A DNA stretch of 64,000 nt, from assembly GCF_004959775.1 (NCBI RefSeq), contig NZ_SJZG01000004.1, positions 231,196 to 295,195 of the forward strand. Direction: 5' to 3'. Of this stretch, positions 43,273-52,439 are shown piece by piece. The translations under genes and the position numbers were made by a program. This stretch comes from Agromyces sp. H66. GTDB lineage: Bacteria; Actinomycetota; Actinomycetes; Actinomycetales; Microbacteriaceae. The notes under the pieces were generated by a model. That model was not told where the DNA came from. It saw only the letters and a program-made list of their open reading frames with translations, and ran no database searches. The first letter of the stretch is position 1. The number at the start of each line of letters is the position of its first letter.

Positions 43273-43659
43273 CGCGCCCTCGCCCGTGACGAGCGGGGGT
43301 CCGCCGTCGCCGAGTTCACGCTGGTCGGCGTCCTCCTGACCGTGCTCGCGCTCGCGGTGGTGCAGCTCGCGCTGGCGCTCCACGTGCGCAACACGCTCCT
43401 CGACGCGGCGGCCGAGGGCGCGAGGTACGCGGCCCTCGCCGGCTCGTCCGCAGCAGACGGCGTCGCTCGGACGCAGGACCTCATCGCCGCCGCCATCTCA
43501 GCGGAATACGCCGACGGCGTCACCGCAACGGCGACGTCGATCGGCGGCATCCCCGCGGTCGAGGTGACGGTGCGAGCGACCCTCCCCGTCGTCGGGCTCC
43601 TCGGCCCCGAGCGCGCATTGGAGGTCTCGGGCCATGCGGCGATCGAGACTGTCGGCTGA
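43270..43659 (+). CDS. TadE-like pilus assembly protein (start uncertain)
   Basis: The recognisable protein, RALARDERGSAVAEFTLVGVLLTVLALAVVQLALALHVRN onwards, is a TadE-like pseudopilin: a short basic N-terminus, one TM helix with Glu at the +5-like position and an extracytoplasmic domain. No ATG, GTG or TTG lies near the expected start. The nearest in-frame candidates are CTG 43270 or CTG 43255 (overlapping the pilin TGA), or ATGs at 43033 and ~43144 that would add an Arg-rich stretch antagonistic to pilin coding. I place it provisionally at CTG 43270. Confidence 0.6.
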   Translation: MRALARDERGSAVAEFTLVGVLLTVLALAVVQLALALHVRNTLLDAAAEGARYAALAGSSAADGVARTQDLIAAAISAEYADGVTATATSIGGIPAVEVTVRATLPVVGLLGPERALEVSGHAAIETVG

Positions 43660-44080
43660 CGACGGCTCGGCGTCGCTCGAGTTCCTCACGGTCGGCGTGC
43701 TCCTGCTCGTCCCGCTCGTCTACCTGGTGCTCGCCGTCGCCGCGGTGCAGGCGGGCGCGCTCGGCGTCGAGGGCGCTGCGCGGCAGGCGGCGCGCGTCGC
43801 CGTGCTCGCGGCCGATCGGGATGCATCGGATGCCGCGGTCGATCGTGCGGTGCGCGTCACGCTCGCCGACTACGGGATCGACGCGGCCGAGGCATCCGTC
43901 ACCGTCGACTGCGACCGCGCCGACTGCCACGAGCCCGGAGCCAGGGTGACCGTCTCGGTGGTCGCTCGCGTGGAGCTGCCGCTCGTGCCCGACGTGCTCT
44001 CACTCTCGACGATCGGCAGCGTGCCGGTCGAGGCGACCGCCACGCAGACCGTGTCGCGGTTCGCGGGGGAGCGGCCATGA
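43634..44080 (+). CDS. TadE-like pilus assembly protein
   Basis: A 148-residue second TadE-like protein: MRRSRLSADDGSASLEFLTVGVLLLVPLVYLVLAVAAVQ gives the short basic leader, SASLEF and one TM helix; the external domain contains two cysteines in CDRADCHEPGA. ATG 43634 is 26 bp inside the previous gene. Confidence 0.8.
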   Translation: MRRSRLSADDGSASLEFLTVGVLLLVPLVYLVLAVAAVQAGALGVEGAARQAARVAVLAADRDASDAAVDRAVRVTLADYGIDAAEASVTVDCDRADCHEPGARVTVSVVARVELPLVPDVLSLSTIGSVPVEATATQTVSRFAGERP

Positions 44081-44526
44081 TCGCCGCGCTACGCCGGCCG
44101 GCCGGCCGAGCCGATGACGGGTCGACGCTGCTGCTGACGATCTTCTACTGCGCGCTCGGTCTCGCGATCGTGCTGGTGGTCGCCTCGGCGACGACCCTGT
44201 ACCTCGAACGCAAGCGGCTGCTCACGCTCGCCGACGGCGCCGCACTGGCCGGGGCGGAGGCATGGCGGCTCGACGCCGTGCGCATCGACGGCGACCGGCT
44301 CACCATCGAGCTCGACGACGGCGACGTGCGGGCCGCCGCCGCCGAGTATCTCGGCGACGCGGCATCGGGCCTCGACGACGTCGAACTCGTGCGCGCGGCA
44401 TCCGACGACGGACGCAGTGCCACCGTCACCCTCCGCTCCGTGTGGCGGGCGCCCATCGACACCGCGCTCGTGCCGGTCGCGGTGCCCATCGAGGTGACCG
44501 TGACGGCGCGGTCGGTGTTCCACTGA
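44077..44526 (+). CDS. TadG-like pilus assembly protein
   Basis: A 149-residue protein: RADDGSTLLLTIFYCALGLAIVLVVASATTLYLERKRLLTLADGAALAGAEA resembles the N-terminal helix of TadG/Rv3657c-like proteins (ADGAALAGA motif), followed by a beta-rich external domain. ATG 44077 overlaps the previous stop (ATGA). It is the last gene of the tad run; tadZ and a prepilin peptidase are not in this window. Confidence 0.78.
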   Translation: MIAALRRPAGRADDGSTLLLTIFYCALGLAIVLVVASATTLYLERKRLLTLADGAALAGAEAWRLDAVRIDGDRLTIELDDGDVRAAAAEYLGDAASGLDDVELVRAASDDGRSATVTLRSVWRAPIDTALVPVAVPIEVTVTARSVFH

Positions 44527-44575
44527 CGCTGGTGCGGCCTGCGAGCGCGGTGAGTGGCCGCACCGCCCTCGACGA

Positions 44576-45229
44576 TCAGTTGACCTGCGACAGCCCCGAA
44601 CCGAGGAGCTGGAACAACCGTATCTTCCGTTCGATGGCCACGTCGTCGGTCGGCAGGTCCCAGATGTAGACGGGCTCGGTGGGGGTGTAGTACAGGGTTC
44701 GCGACGACGTGACGACCTCGACCTCGTCACGCGGGCGTCCGTCGAACGTCGGTTCGGTCTGCAGCGCCGAACGGATGATGGTGCCGAGCGAACTGCCGTC
44801 CTCCGCCGAGAGCATGTGCCCCACGTGGTGCGGCTTCAGCCCCTTCGCCTGCAACTGCCGCAGCGGCCTGGGGTCGGTGCCGTGCACGTTCGGCCAGCAG
44901 ACCTTGCAGCTGCGCACCCCGTCGAGGTGCTGCGCGGACTCCCGGGTGAGGAGCAGCGGCAGGGGGAGACGGTAGCCGGGGTCGCCGCCGAGCCGGGCGC
45001 GATGACGGTCGTCCCATCGGGAGTGGCGATCGAGGTGGGGCTCCAGCACCGAGCACTCGAGGCGATGCAGCACCCGCTCCCGGTCGCGGCCCGTGTCGGC
45101 TCCGGCGACCGCGAACTCGGCGCCGTCGCCGAACGCCTGCCTGAGGGTCTCGAGCTCATCCGCGACGATCCGGTTCACCAGCGCGTCGGTCTCGCTCGAA
45201 GCGGGCCGCTCGGGGTCAGGTCGTTCCAT
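44576..45229 (-). CDS. Hypothetical protein with a CxxC motif
   Basis: A 217-residue soluble protein of unknown family. The centre has SCKVCWPNVHG, with a CxxC and nearby histidines (HVGHML) that might form a zinc site; the C-terminal half has TLYYTPTEPVYIWDLPTDD. The protein is acidic at the N-terminus. ATG 45229 has no strong ribosome binding site. It converges on the tad operon and looks like a stand-alone gene. Confidence 0.65.
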   Translation of the reverse strand: MERPDPERPASSETDALVNRIVADELETLRQAFGDGAEFAVAGADTGRDRERVLHRLECSVLEPHLDRHSRWDDRHRARLGGDPGYRLPLPLLLTRESAQHLDGVRSCKVCWPNVHGTDPRPLRQLQAKGLKPHHVGHMLSAEDGSSLGTIIRSALQTEPTFDGRPRDEVEVVTSSRTLYYTPTEPVYIWDLPTDDVAIERKIRLFQLLGSGLSQVN

Positions 45230-45412
45230 CCGCAGTGACTCCGCTCTCTTCGCCTCGGGGCCACGGCCCTCATGCCGAGGCTACTCGACCGGCGAGCGCT
45301 TCCGGTGCAGCCGTGCGGGGCGACACGCTGACGACCTCAGCCGAACGCGGTGGCGGCGTCTGCCGCGGCGGCGGCGGCGCGTGGCGCGGCCACGATGCGG
45401 TTGACTGGGAGC

Positions 45413-45685
45413 ATGACCGACGGCCGCACGACTTCCGGATGGCGCAGCACCTCGCTCGCCGCCATCATCGGGCTCATCCTCGCGGTGGGTTCGCTGTTCC
45501 TCCCGGCCACCGGCGCGCTCGCCGTCTCGGGCGGGGCGATCGTGCTCGGCGTCCTCGGTCGGCGGCAACTGAAGCGCGACCCGAGCACGGGCCCGGCCTG
45601 GGTGTCGCTCGCCGCCCTCATCATCGGCGGGTTCGTCTTCGTGTCGCAGGCGATCATCCTCGCCATCGTCTACGTCGGGCGCTGA
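45413..45685 (+). CDS. DUF4190-like small membrane protein
   Basis: A 90-residue protein with two or three hydrophobic segments (SLAAIIGLILAVGSLFLPAT, LAVSGGAIVLGVLG, VSLAALIIGGFVFVSQAIIL) around GRRQLKRDP. The pattern I/LLGxxGRRQ followed by a second TM pair is that of DUF4190 proteins. ATG 45413 with GGGAGC upstream is preferred over the Ala-rich upstream frame. Confidence 0.7.
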   Translation: MTDGRTTSGWRSTSLAAIIGLILAVGSLFLPATGALAVSGGAIVLGVLGRRQLKRDPSTGPAWVSLAALIIGGFVFVSQAIILAIVYVGR

Positions 45686-45711
45686 GCCGCGCGGGCTCCG
45701 CGCGGGCTCTC

Positions 45712-45735
45712 CGCGGCCTCCGCGCGGGGGCCGCG
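45712..45735. terminator. Weak GC-rich hairpin after the DUF4190-like gene
   Basis: CGCGGCC and GGCCGCG pair around a 10-nt loop. The surrounding 45686-45850 holds no other gene that I can support. Confidence 0.35.
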
Positions 45736-45851
45736 AAGGTCGCACCCCGACCTGAGCACCGCCTCTGCCGGATTGAGCAAGGAGTACCCATCCGGCCGGT
45801 GGCGTCGGGGCGGCATCCTTCTGGTACCACCCCGCCCCGGAAGGAACCAGC

Positions 45852-46997
45852 ATGCTCGCCCTCATCTCCGCCATCGGGTTCGGCATCGCCGCGGGCGGTC
45901 TCGTCGGCGCGATCGCCACCGGCGACCCGCTCTACACGATCACGTGGAGCATCGCGTTCGCGATCGCGTCGATCGTCGGCGTGTTCGCCGCGGTGGGCAC
46001 CTTCGCGCGTGGCATGCGCGCCGCGGCATCCGACCCCGAACGGCAGACCGGTGAGCTCGCGCTGGCGCGCGTGGAGAGCATCCGGCGCACCGGGTTCACC
46101 GTCAACGACCAGCCCCAGTGCGAGATCCAGCTCACCGTCGCGCCGCGCCACCGCCCGCCGTACACGACGGCGCATCGCCAGATCGTCGACATCGTCGAAC
46201 TCCCGCAACTCCAGCCCGGCTCGGTCATCGTCGTGCGCCGCCCCGACGCCGAGAAGGCCAACGTGCTGCTCGAGCTGTCGCCGCCCGAGGACTGGGCAGG
46301 GCTGCGCGACGCCGAGCGGCTGCGCACCGGCGACGAACGCACGGTGCCGCTCGCGTCGCAGGCGACGGCCTGGGCCTCGGAGCCGCAGACCCTCTCGGGC
46401 GCGCCGAGGGTGAAGCGGCCCGCACGCCCGTGGCGCCGACTGCTGTTCGCCGGGGCGTTCGTCGCGGCGGCCGCCCTCGTGCTCGTGCCCGCCTACGACT
46501 CGATCGCGCGCACCGCGCAGGCGTGGGCATCGGGGAATCCGGATGCCGCGGGCGTCGTGCTCGGCAACCGCCACCAGGAGATCGTCGACGCGCTCGCTGC
46601 CGAGACCGGCGGCACGCAGTTCGTGCGCATCGGCTTCTACGACGGCTACGCGATCGCGGCGGCGCCGTCGGCGCCGGGCGCGCTCACGATCGACACCTAC
46701 CAGTTCCGGTACGACCGCACCGAGCGGCAGGGCCCCGAGCTCATCCAGCCCGACGACCCGGCAGCGGCCCTCTTCGACGCCGACGAGGTCGATTTCTCGC
46801 GCATCCCCGAGCACATCGCCACGGCCGCAGCGCATGCGGGCATCGACGACCCCGACTCGGTGATCGTGGTCGTCGACCGCGCCCTCATCGCCGACCAGGC
46901 GGGCGCACGGCCGGTCGAGGTGATGGTGATGCTCGATTCAACCTACGAGGACGCGAGCGTCGTGATCGACCCGGAGACCGGCGAGGTGCTGCGGTAG
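45852..46997 (+). CDS. Hypothetical membrane protein with a soluble middle domain
   Basis: A 381-residue protein: two TM helices at ~1-20 and 30-52, a cytosolic beta-rich domain (~65-190, VESIRRTGFTVNDQPQCEIQLTV...), a third TM at ~198-216 and an external domain ending DPETGEVLR. The VNDQPQCEIQLTV stretch resembles a short OB-like module seen in actinobacterial membrane proteins, but no family is certain. ATG 45852 has GGAAGGAA upstream. It converges on the surface protein, with a shared terminator. Confidence 0.8.
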   Translation: MLALISAIGFGIAAGGLVGAIATGDPLYTITWSIAFAIASIVGVFAAVGTFARGMRAAASDPERQTGELALARVESIRRTGFTVNDQPQCEIQLTVAPRHRPPYTTAHRQIVDIVELPQLQPGSVIVVRRPDAEKANVLLELSPPEDWAGLRDAERLRTGDERTVPLASQATAWASEPQTLSGAPRVKRPARPWRRLLFAGAFVAAAALVLVPAYDSIARTAQAWASGNPDAAGVVLGNRHQEIVDALAAETGGTQFVRIGFYDGYAIAAAPSAPGALTIDTYQFRYDRTERQGPELIQPDDPAAALFDADEVDFSRIPEHIATAAAHAGIDDPDSVIVVVDRALIADQAGARPVEVMVMLDSTYEDASVVIDPETGEVLR

Positions 46998-47058
46998 CGG
47001 ATGCAGCGGGGGATGCTGCGGGGGAGCGGATGCCCCGTGCCGCCCGCCGCACGCACGA

Positions 47059-47090
47059 GCGGTCCCGATGGCCGAAGCCACCGGGACCGC
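47059..47090. terminator. Bidirectional hairpin terminator
   Basis: GCGGTCCCG pairs with CGGGACCGC, and inside them GGC pairs with GCC around CGAA. It lies between the convergent membrane-protein and surface-protein genes. Confidence 0.8.
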
Positions 47091-47109
47091 CCCCCATTTC
47101 TCGCCGGCG

Positions 47110-48846
47110 TCAGTCGTCGCCGGTTGCACGGCGGCGCAGTCGCACCGCCAGTACTGCGGTCACGCCCGCGAGGAGCGTGCCGAGGCCGATCACGAGCGGC
47201 ACCGTGAGGTCGGCGCCGGTCTTGGCCAGCTTCGAGGCATCCGTCGACGTGGTCGCCGTCGCGGTATCGGCCGGAGTCGTCGGCGTCGCGGTCGGCGGCG
47301 CCGTCGGGGCGGGTTCCTCGGTGTCGGGGTCCTCGCCGCCAACACCACCGGCGGGCTCGCAGCCCGGCCGCTTCTCCTCCTCATCGAGCCACTTGCACTT
47401 GAACTCGAGCGCACCCGGAATCGTGGACTGCTGCTCGAACAGCTTCGGAATGTCGAAGGTCGAGTCGAGGATCCGGTAGTTCACGCCGTTGTGGCGCACC
47501 ATGTAGTCGCCCGTGACGCGCTGATAGGCCGGGGAGAGCTCGTACCAGCCGACGGAGCGACCCTCGACGTTCATCTCGATCTTGTCGGACCACTCGTCGG
47601 CTTCCATCTGCTTGCGTTCATAGCCGAACTCCATGGACAGCTTGAAGGCCTTCGCCCACGTGTACGACATCTCCCACTTGAGCTCCCAGATGTTGGTGAT
47701 CTCTCGCGTGTGGGACACGTCGTGACTGGACGACTGATCGACGTAGCCGTTGTTCGTGATCGGGGTTCCCACCACGACCGGATCCTTGAGCACGTCGACG
47801 ATGCCGAAGGGTACGTAGGAGCATTGCGACGACGCACTCACGCACGACTGCTCGATGATCTGCTGCGCCAGGTGCTTCTGCGTGACCGGCGTGTACGGGA
47901 TCACGCTGACCGTGAAGTCGACCTTCCAGTCGCCTCGGCCGTCGACATCCGAGCCGTGCATCGTGCACTCGTAGGGCGAGTAGCCCTGCTTCACACCGCC
48001 CGTGAGCGGGTCGCCGAGATAGATGTGGCACTCCGACGTGTGCTCGAACTCGCTGGATCGCCTGTTCTCGGCGAAGCCGACGACGTAGAACGGCGTCGTC
48101 CTGCCGTTCTCGACGATGCGGTACCCGAAGTCCATCCGTGCGCCGTCGCCGCCCTCGGCGTTGCGGCGCTGCACCACCCAGCTCGAGGTCTGGCCCGACG
48201 CGAGGGCGTCGGTGGTGTCGTCGGTGATGGTGGTGCCGTTGAGCTCGGCCTTCTGGTTCAGCGATTCGTACCAGGCCTTGTCGAGCGAGACGGCGCCGGT
48301 CGGGGTGACCGTGCCGCGCACCGTGGCCCACACGAGCGAGGTGACCGTGAACTTGACGATGGCGCGGTTGTCGCGTGACTCGGTCTCGTGGTCGCACGCG
48401 TAGGGCGAGTCGTTCTCAGCGTCGACCTGCACGAGGGATCCGCCCTCCGAGCGATAGATGTCGCAGACGCCGCTCGCGCCGCCGCCCCACTCCACCGAAC
48501 CCTTGATCCAGTACGCGGTCGGCACGCCGCGCTCGACGATGCGATACGCGAAGTCGGCGCCGATCGTCGCCGCGCTGCCGCTCGCGTGGAACCCGCCCAT
48601 CGCGTCGGGGGTGGCGGTCGGGAAGACCTGGGAGAGGTCGGTGTTCGCGTGGGCGGTGACCTCCCCATCGGCGAGTGCGATCTCGCCCTTCGGCAGCATC
48701 CAGGCCTCGAGCGTGCGCGACTCCGCGGCGTAGGCGGCGGATGGAAGGAGCGCGGCACCGGCCGCGATGGCCGCGGCGGCGAGGCCGGCGAGCGCGGCGC
48801 GGAGCGCACGACGGTCGCGGCGTCGGGATGGGTTTCGTGGGTGCAT
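47110..48846 (-). CDS. Cell-wall-anchored surface protein (LAKTG) with duplicated Cys domains and beta-rich domain
   Basis: A 578-residue protein. Residues 1-41 are a signal peptide (AYA/AES). Two similar domains follow, ~95-180 and ~236-320, both with DF(A/G)YRIVE, CxIY, SPY(A/E)C and a closing FTV strand; each has a Cys pair (128/151 and 273/294). Residues ~370-465 are amphipathic beta strands (LSMEFGYERKQ, GWYELSPAYQRVTGDYMV) reminiscent of aerolysin/ETX-MTX2-like domains. A Pro/Thr-rich stalk leads to LAKTG at 540-544, a TM helix and RRRR, a class E sortase anchor. ATG 48846 lies 6 nt after TACCGT (48853-48858). Function unknown. Confidence 0.82.
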   Translation of the reverse strand: MHPRNPSRRRDRRALRAALAGLAAAAIAAGAALLPSAAYAAESRTLEAWMLPKGEIALADGEVTAHANTDLSQVFPTATPDAMGGFHASGSAATIGADFAYRIVERGVPTAYWIKGSVEWGGGASGVCDIYRSEGGSLVQVDAENDSPYACDHETESRDNRAIVKFTVTSLVWATVRGTVTPTGAVSLDKAWYESLNQKAELNGTTITDDTTDALASGQTSSWVVQRRNAEGGDGARMDFGYRIVENGRTTPFYVVGFAENRRSSEFEHTSECHIYLGDPLTGGVKQGYSPYECTMHGSDVDGRGDWKVDFTVSVIPYTPVTQKHLAQQIIEQSCVSASSQCSYVPFGIVDVLKDPVVVGTPITNNGYVDQSSSHDVSHTREITNIWELKWEMSYTWAKAFKLSMEFGYERKQMEADEWSDKIEMNVEGRSVGWYELSPAYQRVTGDYMVRHNGVNYRILDSTFDIPKLFEQQSTIPGALEFKCKWLDEEEKRPGCEPAGGVGGEDPDTEEPAPTAPPTATPTTPADTATATTSTDASKLAKTGADLTVPLVIGLGTLLAGVTAVLAVRLRRRATGDD

Positions 48847-48991
48847 CCTTCGACGGTAGGAAGTCGCCGTGCGGTGCCGACATGGGCCTAGGTCGCCACT
48901 CACGGAGTGCGCATGCCCCCAGAACGGGTGATCGGATGCCGCGGCGCGGCGTCACTGGAGACCGACCCGCCCGCCCGCCATGATGGAGCGC

Positions 48992-49951
48992 ATGGCGACC
49001 GACGTGCTCACCGCCGCAGCCGACGAGCTCTACGCCCTCGTGCCCGAGGAGTTCACGGCGGCGCGCAACACACGCGCGAAGGACGCCAAGGCCGCGGGGG
49101 ACCGGGAGCTCGGCGACCTCATCGGCGCGCTGAGGAAGCCCTCGCCCGCCGCGTGGATCGTGAACCAGCTCGTGCGGAGGCACCCCGACGAGCTCGACGA
49201 GCTGCACGACCTCGGCGAGGAGCTGCGCGACGCGCAGGCGTCGGGCGACGGCAAGGCCCTCACGAGTATCGGCGCCGAGCGGCGCAGGCTCCTGTCGGCG
49301 CTCCTGCGACAGGCGATCGAGCTCGCGGATGCCGCGGACCGGTCGCCCTCGCGCGCCGTGCTCGACGAGGTCGAGCAGACGCTCATCGCTGCCACCGTCG
49401 ACGAGGCGGCGGCCTCGGCGCTCGCCACGGGCCGACTCGTGCGGAGCCTGCAGGCCGTGGGATTCGAGCCCGTGGAGCTCGACGGAGCCGTCGCCGGCGA
49501 GGCATCCGCTGCTCCGCAGACCACACGACGATCTGCTCGCGCCGCGCGCCCCGAGCGACCGACGAAGCGAGGCGGAGGGGGGACGGCAACCGACGACGAG
49601 CGCCGTGCCGAGCGCGAACAGGCCGAGCGCGACGCGAAGGCCGAGCGGGATCGCGCGGCGCGTGAGCAGGCCGAGGCCGACCTGCGCGACGCCACGGAGC
49701 GCGCCGAGGCGGCACAGCGCGCGCTCGCCGAGGCGGAGGACCAGCTGCAGGCCGCCGAGTGGAACGCCGACGAGCTGCGCGACGAGCGCCACGATCTCGA
49801 GGCGCGGTTGAAGGAGCTCCGCTCCGAGATCGCCGAGGCCGAACGCGACGAGCGCGAGGCCGAGCGGGTGTGCGCCAAGGCCGCGGTCGCCGTCGACCGG
49901 GCGCGCGACGACGTCGAGGCGGCCGAGGCCGCGCTCGCCGCGCTCGACTGA
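48992..49951 (+). CDS. Hypothetical coiled-coil protein
   Basis: A 319-residue cytosolic protein. Residues ~1-165 are a helical domain (ELYALVPEEFTAARNTRAKDAKAAG, LIGALRKPSPAAWIVNQLVRRHPDEL); ~165-195 is a linker; ~195-315 is a long Ala/Glu/Arg heptad coiled coil. The N-terminal part is a recurrent actinobacterial family of unknown role as I recall it. The start ATG 48992 is favoured over 48980 by a CATGAT hexamer ending 7 nt earlier. It converges on the MFS gene. Confidence 0.78.
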   Translation: MATDVLTAAADELYALVPEEFTAARNTRAKDAKAAGDRELGDLIGALRKPSPAAWIVNQLVRRHPDELDELHDLGEELRDAQASGDGKALTSIGAERRRLLSALLRQAIELADAADRSPSRAVLDEVEQTLIAATVDEAAASALATGRLVRSLQAVGFEPVELDGAVAGEASAAPQTTRRSARAARPERPTKRGGGGTATDDERRAEREQAERDAKAERDRAAREQAEADLRDATERAEAAQRALAEAEDQLQAAEWNADELRDERHDLEARLKELRSEIAEAERDEREAERVCAKAAVAVDRARDDVEAAEAALAALD

Positions 49952-49980
49952 ACCGCGCCAGTCGACGGAACCGCCGCGGC

Positions 49981-51252
49981 TCAGTCGTGCGAGCCGCGCG
50001 GCCGGCGGGGCAGGTATCGCGGCACGTACCGCCAGAGGATCGCCGCGCCGGCCAAGCCCAGCACGCCGATCGTCGCGCTCGCCGCCATGATCGACGCGAT
50101 CGAGGTGATCGCCGAGATGAGCAGCGGCGCCACCGCGTGGCCCGCGTGGCCGATGGTGCGGAACGCGCTGAGGAACGGCGCGGGGTTGCCCTTCGGTGCG
50201 AGGTCGGCGCCGAGGGTCAGCAACACGCCGCTCGTGAGCCCGTTGGCGATGCCGAAGAACACGGCGACGATCGCGAACCACAGGTCGCGCTCGGTCAGGT
50301 CGTGCGTGAACGCCAGCACGAGGTGCCCGGCGGCGAGCCCCACGAGACCGGGGATCGCGCCCCAGAGTCGGCCGAACCGATCCATCACCTGGCCGCTCAC
50401 GTAGAACAGCCCGAAGTCGATGGCGGCCGCGATGCCGATGACGAGGGATGCCGCGTCGGCCGGCATGCCGATCGACACCGCCCAGAGCGGCAGGATCACC
50501 GTGCGGCTCGCCCGCACCGCGCCGAGGAATCCGATGCCGGTGCCGACCCGCGCGAGCACCGCCCGATGCGCCACGATCGCCCGGAACACGCCATGCGACG
50601 CGGCATCCGCCTCGGCCTCGCCCTCGGTGAGCGGGCCGGCGGAGGTGGAACGCACCACGCGCGCCGCCCCGAACGTGCGCTCGGGGTCGGGCAGGAGCAG
50701 GAGCACCACGACCACGGCGAAGCACGCGGCGACGAGCACCCAGACCACGAGCTCCGGCGAACCCGACCACGCGATGATCGCGGCCGCGGCGAACGGGCCG
50801 ACGGCCCACCCGCCCCGGAACACGCCGCCGAGCGTCGACAGGGCGCGCGCCCGGACCCGCGCCGGCACGTAGCTGGTGAGGAACGCGTGGCGCGCGAGCC
50901 CGAAGACGGAGGTCGCGAGTCCGAGCAGGAACACGCCGATGCCGAGCGCGAGCGCCGTCGGAGAGACGACGGCGATGAGGGCTCCGGTGACCGCGAGCAT
51001 CGCCGCGCCGATCATGGCGTTGCGCTCGCCGATGCGGGCGACGAGCCAGCCCGCCGGGAGGTCGCCCACGAGTTCGCCGACCATGAGCATCGACGCGATG
51101 AGGCCGGCGATCGCGAGCGAGGCGCCGCGCTCGGTCGCGACGACCGGGATGACCGGGATGAGCGCGCCCTCGCCGAACGAGAAGATGAACGTCGGCAGGT
51201 AGGCCGGGAGGATGATCGAGCGCCACGAGAACGAGGGCGTCGGATCGGTCAT
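49981..51252 (-). CDS. MFS transporter
   Basis: A 423-residue permease with twelve predicted TM helices in two halves separated by a ~35-residue soluble loop (~205-240). The loop-2 signature region reads LPAGWLVARIGERNAMI, and the matching second-half motif is MDRFGRLWGAIPG. It could be a drug or metabolite exporter; the substrate is unknown. ATG 51252 lies 7 nt after a TAGCGT -10 (51260-51265). Confidence 0.87.
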   Translation of the reverse strand: MTDPTPSFSWRSIILPAYLPTFIFSFGEGALIPVIPVVATERGASLAIAGLIASMLMVGELVGDLPAGWLVARIGERNAMIGAAMLAVTGALIAVVSPTALALGIGVFLLGLATSVFGLARHAFLTSYVPARVRARALSTLGGVFRGGWAVGPFAAAAIIAWSGSPELVVWVLVAACFAVVVVLLLLPDPERTFGAARVVRSTSAGPLTEGEAEADAASHGVFRAIVAHRAVLARVGTGIGFLGAVRASRTVILPLWAVSIGMPADAASLVIGIAAAIDFGLFYVSGQVMDRFGRLWGAIPGLVGLAAGHLVLAFTHDLTERDLWFAIVAVFFGIANGLTSGVLLTLGADLAPKGNPAPFLSAFRTIGHAGHAVAPLLISAITSIASIMAASATIGVLGLAGAAILWRYVPRYLPRRPRGSHD

Positions 51253-51322
51253 CACCTCGACGCTACACCGGGGCGCGACCGCGCAGGTCGCGCCCAGCGC
51301 GGGCCACTAGGCTGGGAAGGCC

Positions 51323-52432
51323 ATGTTGGATCTTGACCTCACGCAGGAGATCGCCGCGCTGCGCTCCACCTTCCGCGACATCCGTGCCGTCGTCGACGTC
51401 GACGCCCTCGAAGCCGAGATCGCGCGACTCTCCGAGGAGGCCGGCGCGCCCGACCTCTGGGACGACACCGAACGCGCCCAGAAGGTGACGAGCGCGCTCA
51501 GCCACCGGCAGTCCGAACTCGCCCGGGTGAAGAGCATCGACTCGCGGCTCGACGACCTCGAGGTGCTCGTCGAGATGGCCCAGGAGGCCGACGACGAGGA
51601 GACCGCCGCCGAGGCCCGCACCGAGCTCGCCGCCCTGCAGCAGACGATCGGCGACCTCGAGGTGCAGACCCTGCTCGACGGCGAGTGGGACGACCGGCCG
51701 GCCGTCATCACCATCCGCGCCGGCGCGGGCGGGGTGGATGCCGCGGACTTCGCCGAGATGCTCATGCGCATGTACCTGCGCTGGGCCGAGCAGCACGGCT
51801 ACGGCGCCACCGTGATGGACACGAGCTACGCCGAGGAAGCCGGCATCAAGTCGGCGACGTTCGAGATCGACGCCCCCTACGCGTTCGGCACGCTGTCGGT
51901 CGAGGCGGGCACCCACCGCCTCGTGCGGATGAGCCCGTTCGGTGCGGCCGGCAAGCGCCAGACGAGCTTCGCCGCCGTGGAGGTCATCCCGCTCATGGAG
52001 GAGGCGCAGGAGGTCGACATCCCCGACAACGACATCCGCGTCGACGTCTTCCGCTCCTCGGGCCCTGGCGGCCAGTCGGTCAACACGACCGACTCGGCGG
52101 TGCGCATCACCCACCTGCCGACCGGCATCGTCGTGTCGATGCAGAACGAGAAGTCGCAGATCCAGAACCGCGCCGCCGCCATGCGCGTGCTGCAGTCGCG
52201 ACTGCTGCTGCTGCAGAAGGAGCAGGAGGCCGCCCAGAAGAAGGAGCTCGCGGGCAACATCACCGCGAGCTGGGGCGACCAGATGCGCTCCTACGTGCTC
52301 GCGCCGTACCAGATGGTGAAGGACCTGCGCACCGACTACGAGGTGAACAACCCGTCGGCCGTGTTCGACGGCGACCTCGACGGGTTCATCGCCGCCGGCA
52401 TCAAGTGGCGCAAGCGCAAGCAGGACGACTGA
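51323..52432 (+). CDS. prfB: Peptide chain release factor 2
   Basis: Terminates translation at UGA and UAA. The 369-residue protein has a coiled-coil N-terminal domain, the codon-recognition tripeptide SPF in [11 protein letters not shown], the catalytic GGQ in [17 protein letters not shown] and a C-terminal helix. The frame is continuous from ATG 51323, so there is no programmed frameshift of the E. coli type. A TAGGCT -10 (51308-51313) lies 9 nt before the ATG. It ends at a strong terminator. Confidence 0.96.
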   Translation: MLDLDLTQEIAALRSTFRDIRAVVDVDALEAEIARLSEEAGAPDLWDDTERAQKVTSALSHRQSELARVKSIDSRLDDLEVLVEMAQEADDEETAAEARTELAALQQTIGDLEVQTLLDGEWDDRPAVITIRAGAGGVDAADFAEMLMRMYLRWAEQHGYGATVMDTSYAEEAGIKSATFEIDAPYAFGTLSVEAGTHRLVRMSPFGAAGKRQTSFAAVEVIPLMEEAQEVDIPDNDIRVDVFRSSGPGGQSVNTTDSAVRITHLPTGIVVSMQNEKSQIQNRAAAMRVLQSRLLLLQKEQEAAQKKELAGNITASWGDQMRSYVLAPYQMVKDLRTDYEVNNPSAVFDGDLDGFIAAGIKWRKRKQDD

Positions 52433-52439
52433 CGCCGGA

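Noticed and set aside
51323-51420. Programmed frameshift in prfB
   Set aside because: The frame is continuous from the start through the GGQ motif.
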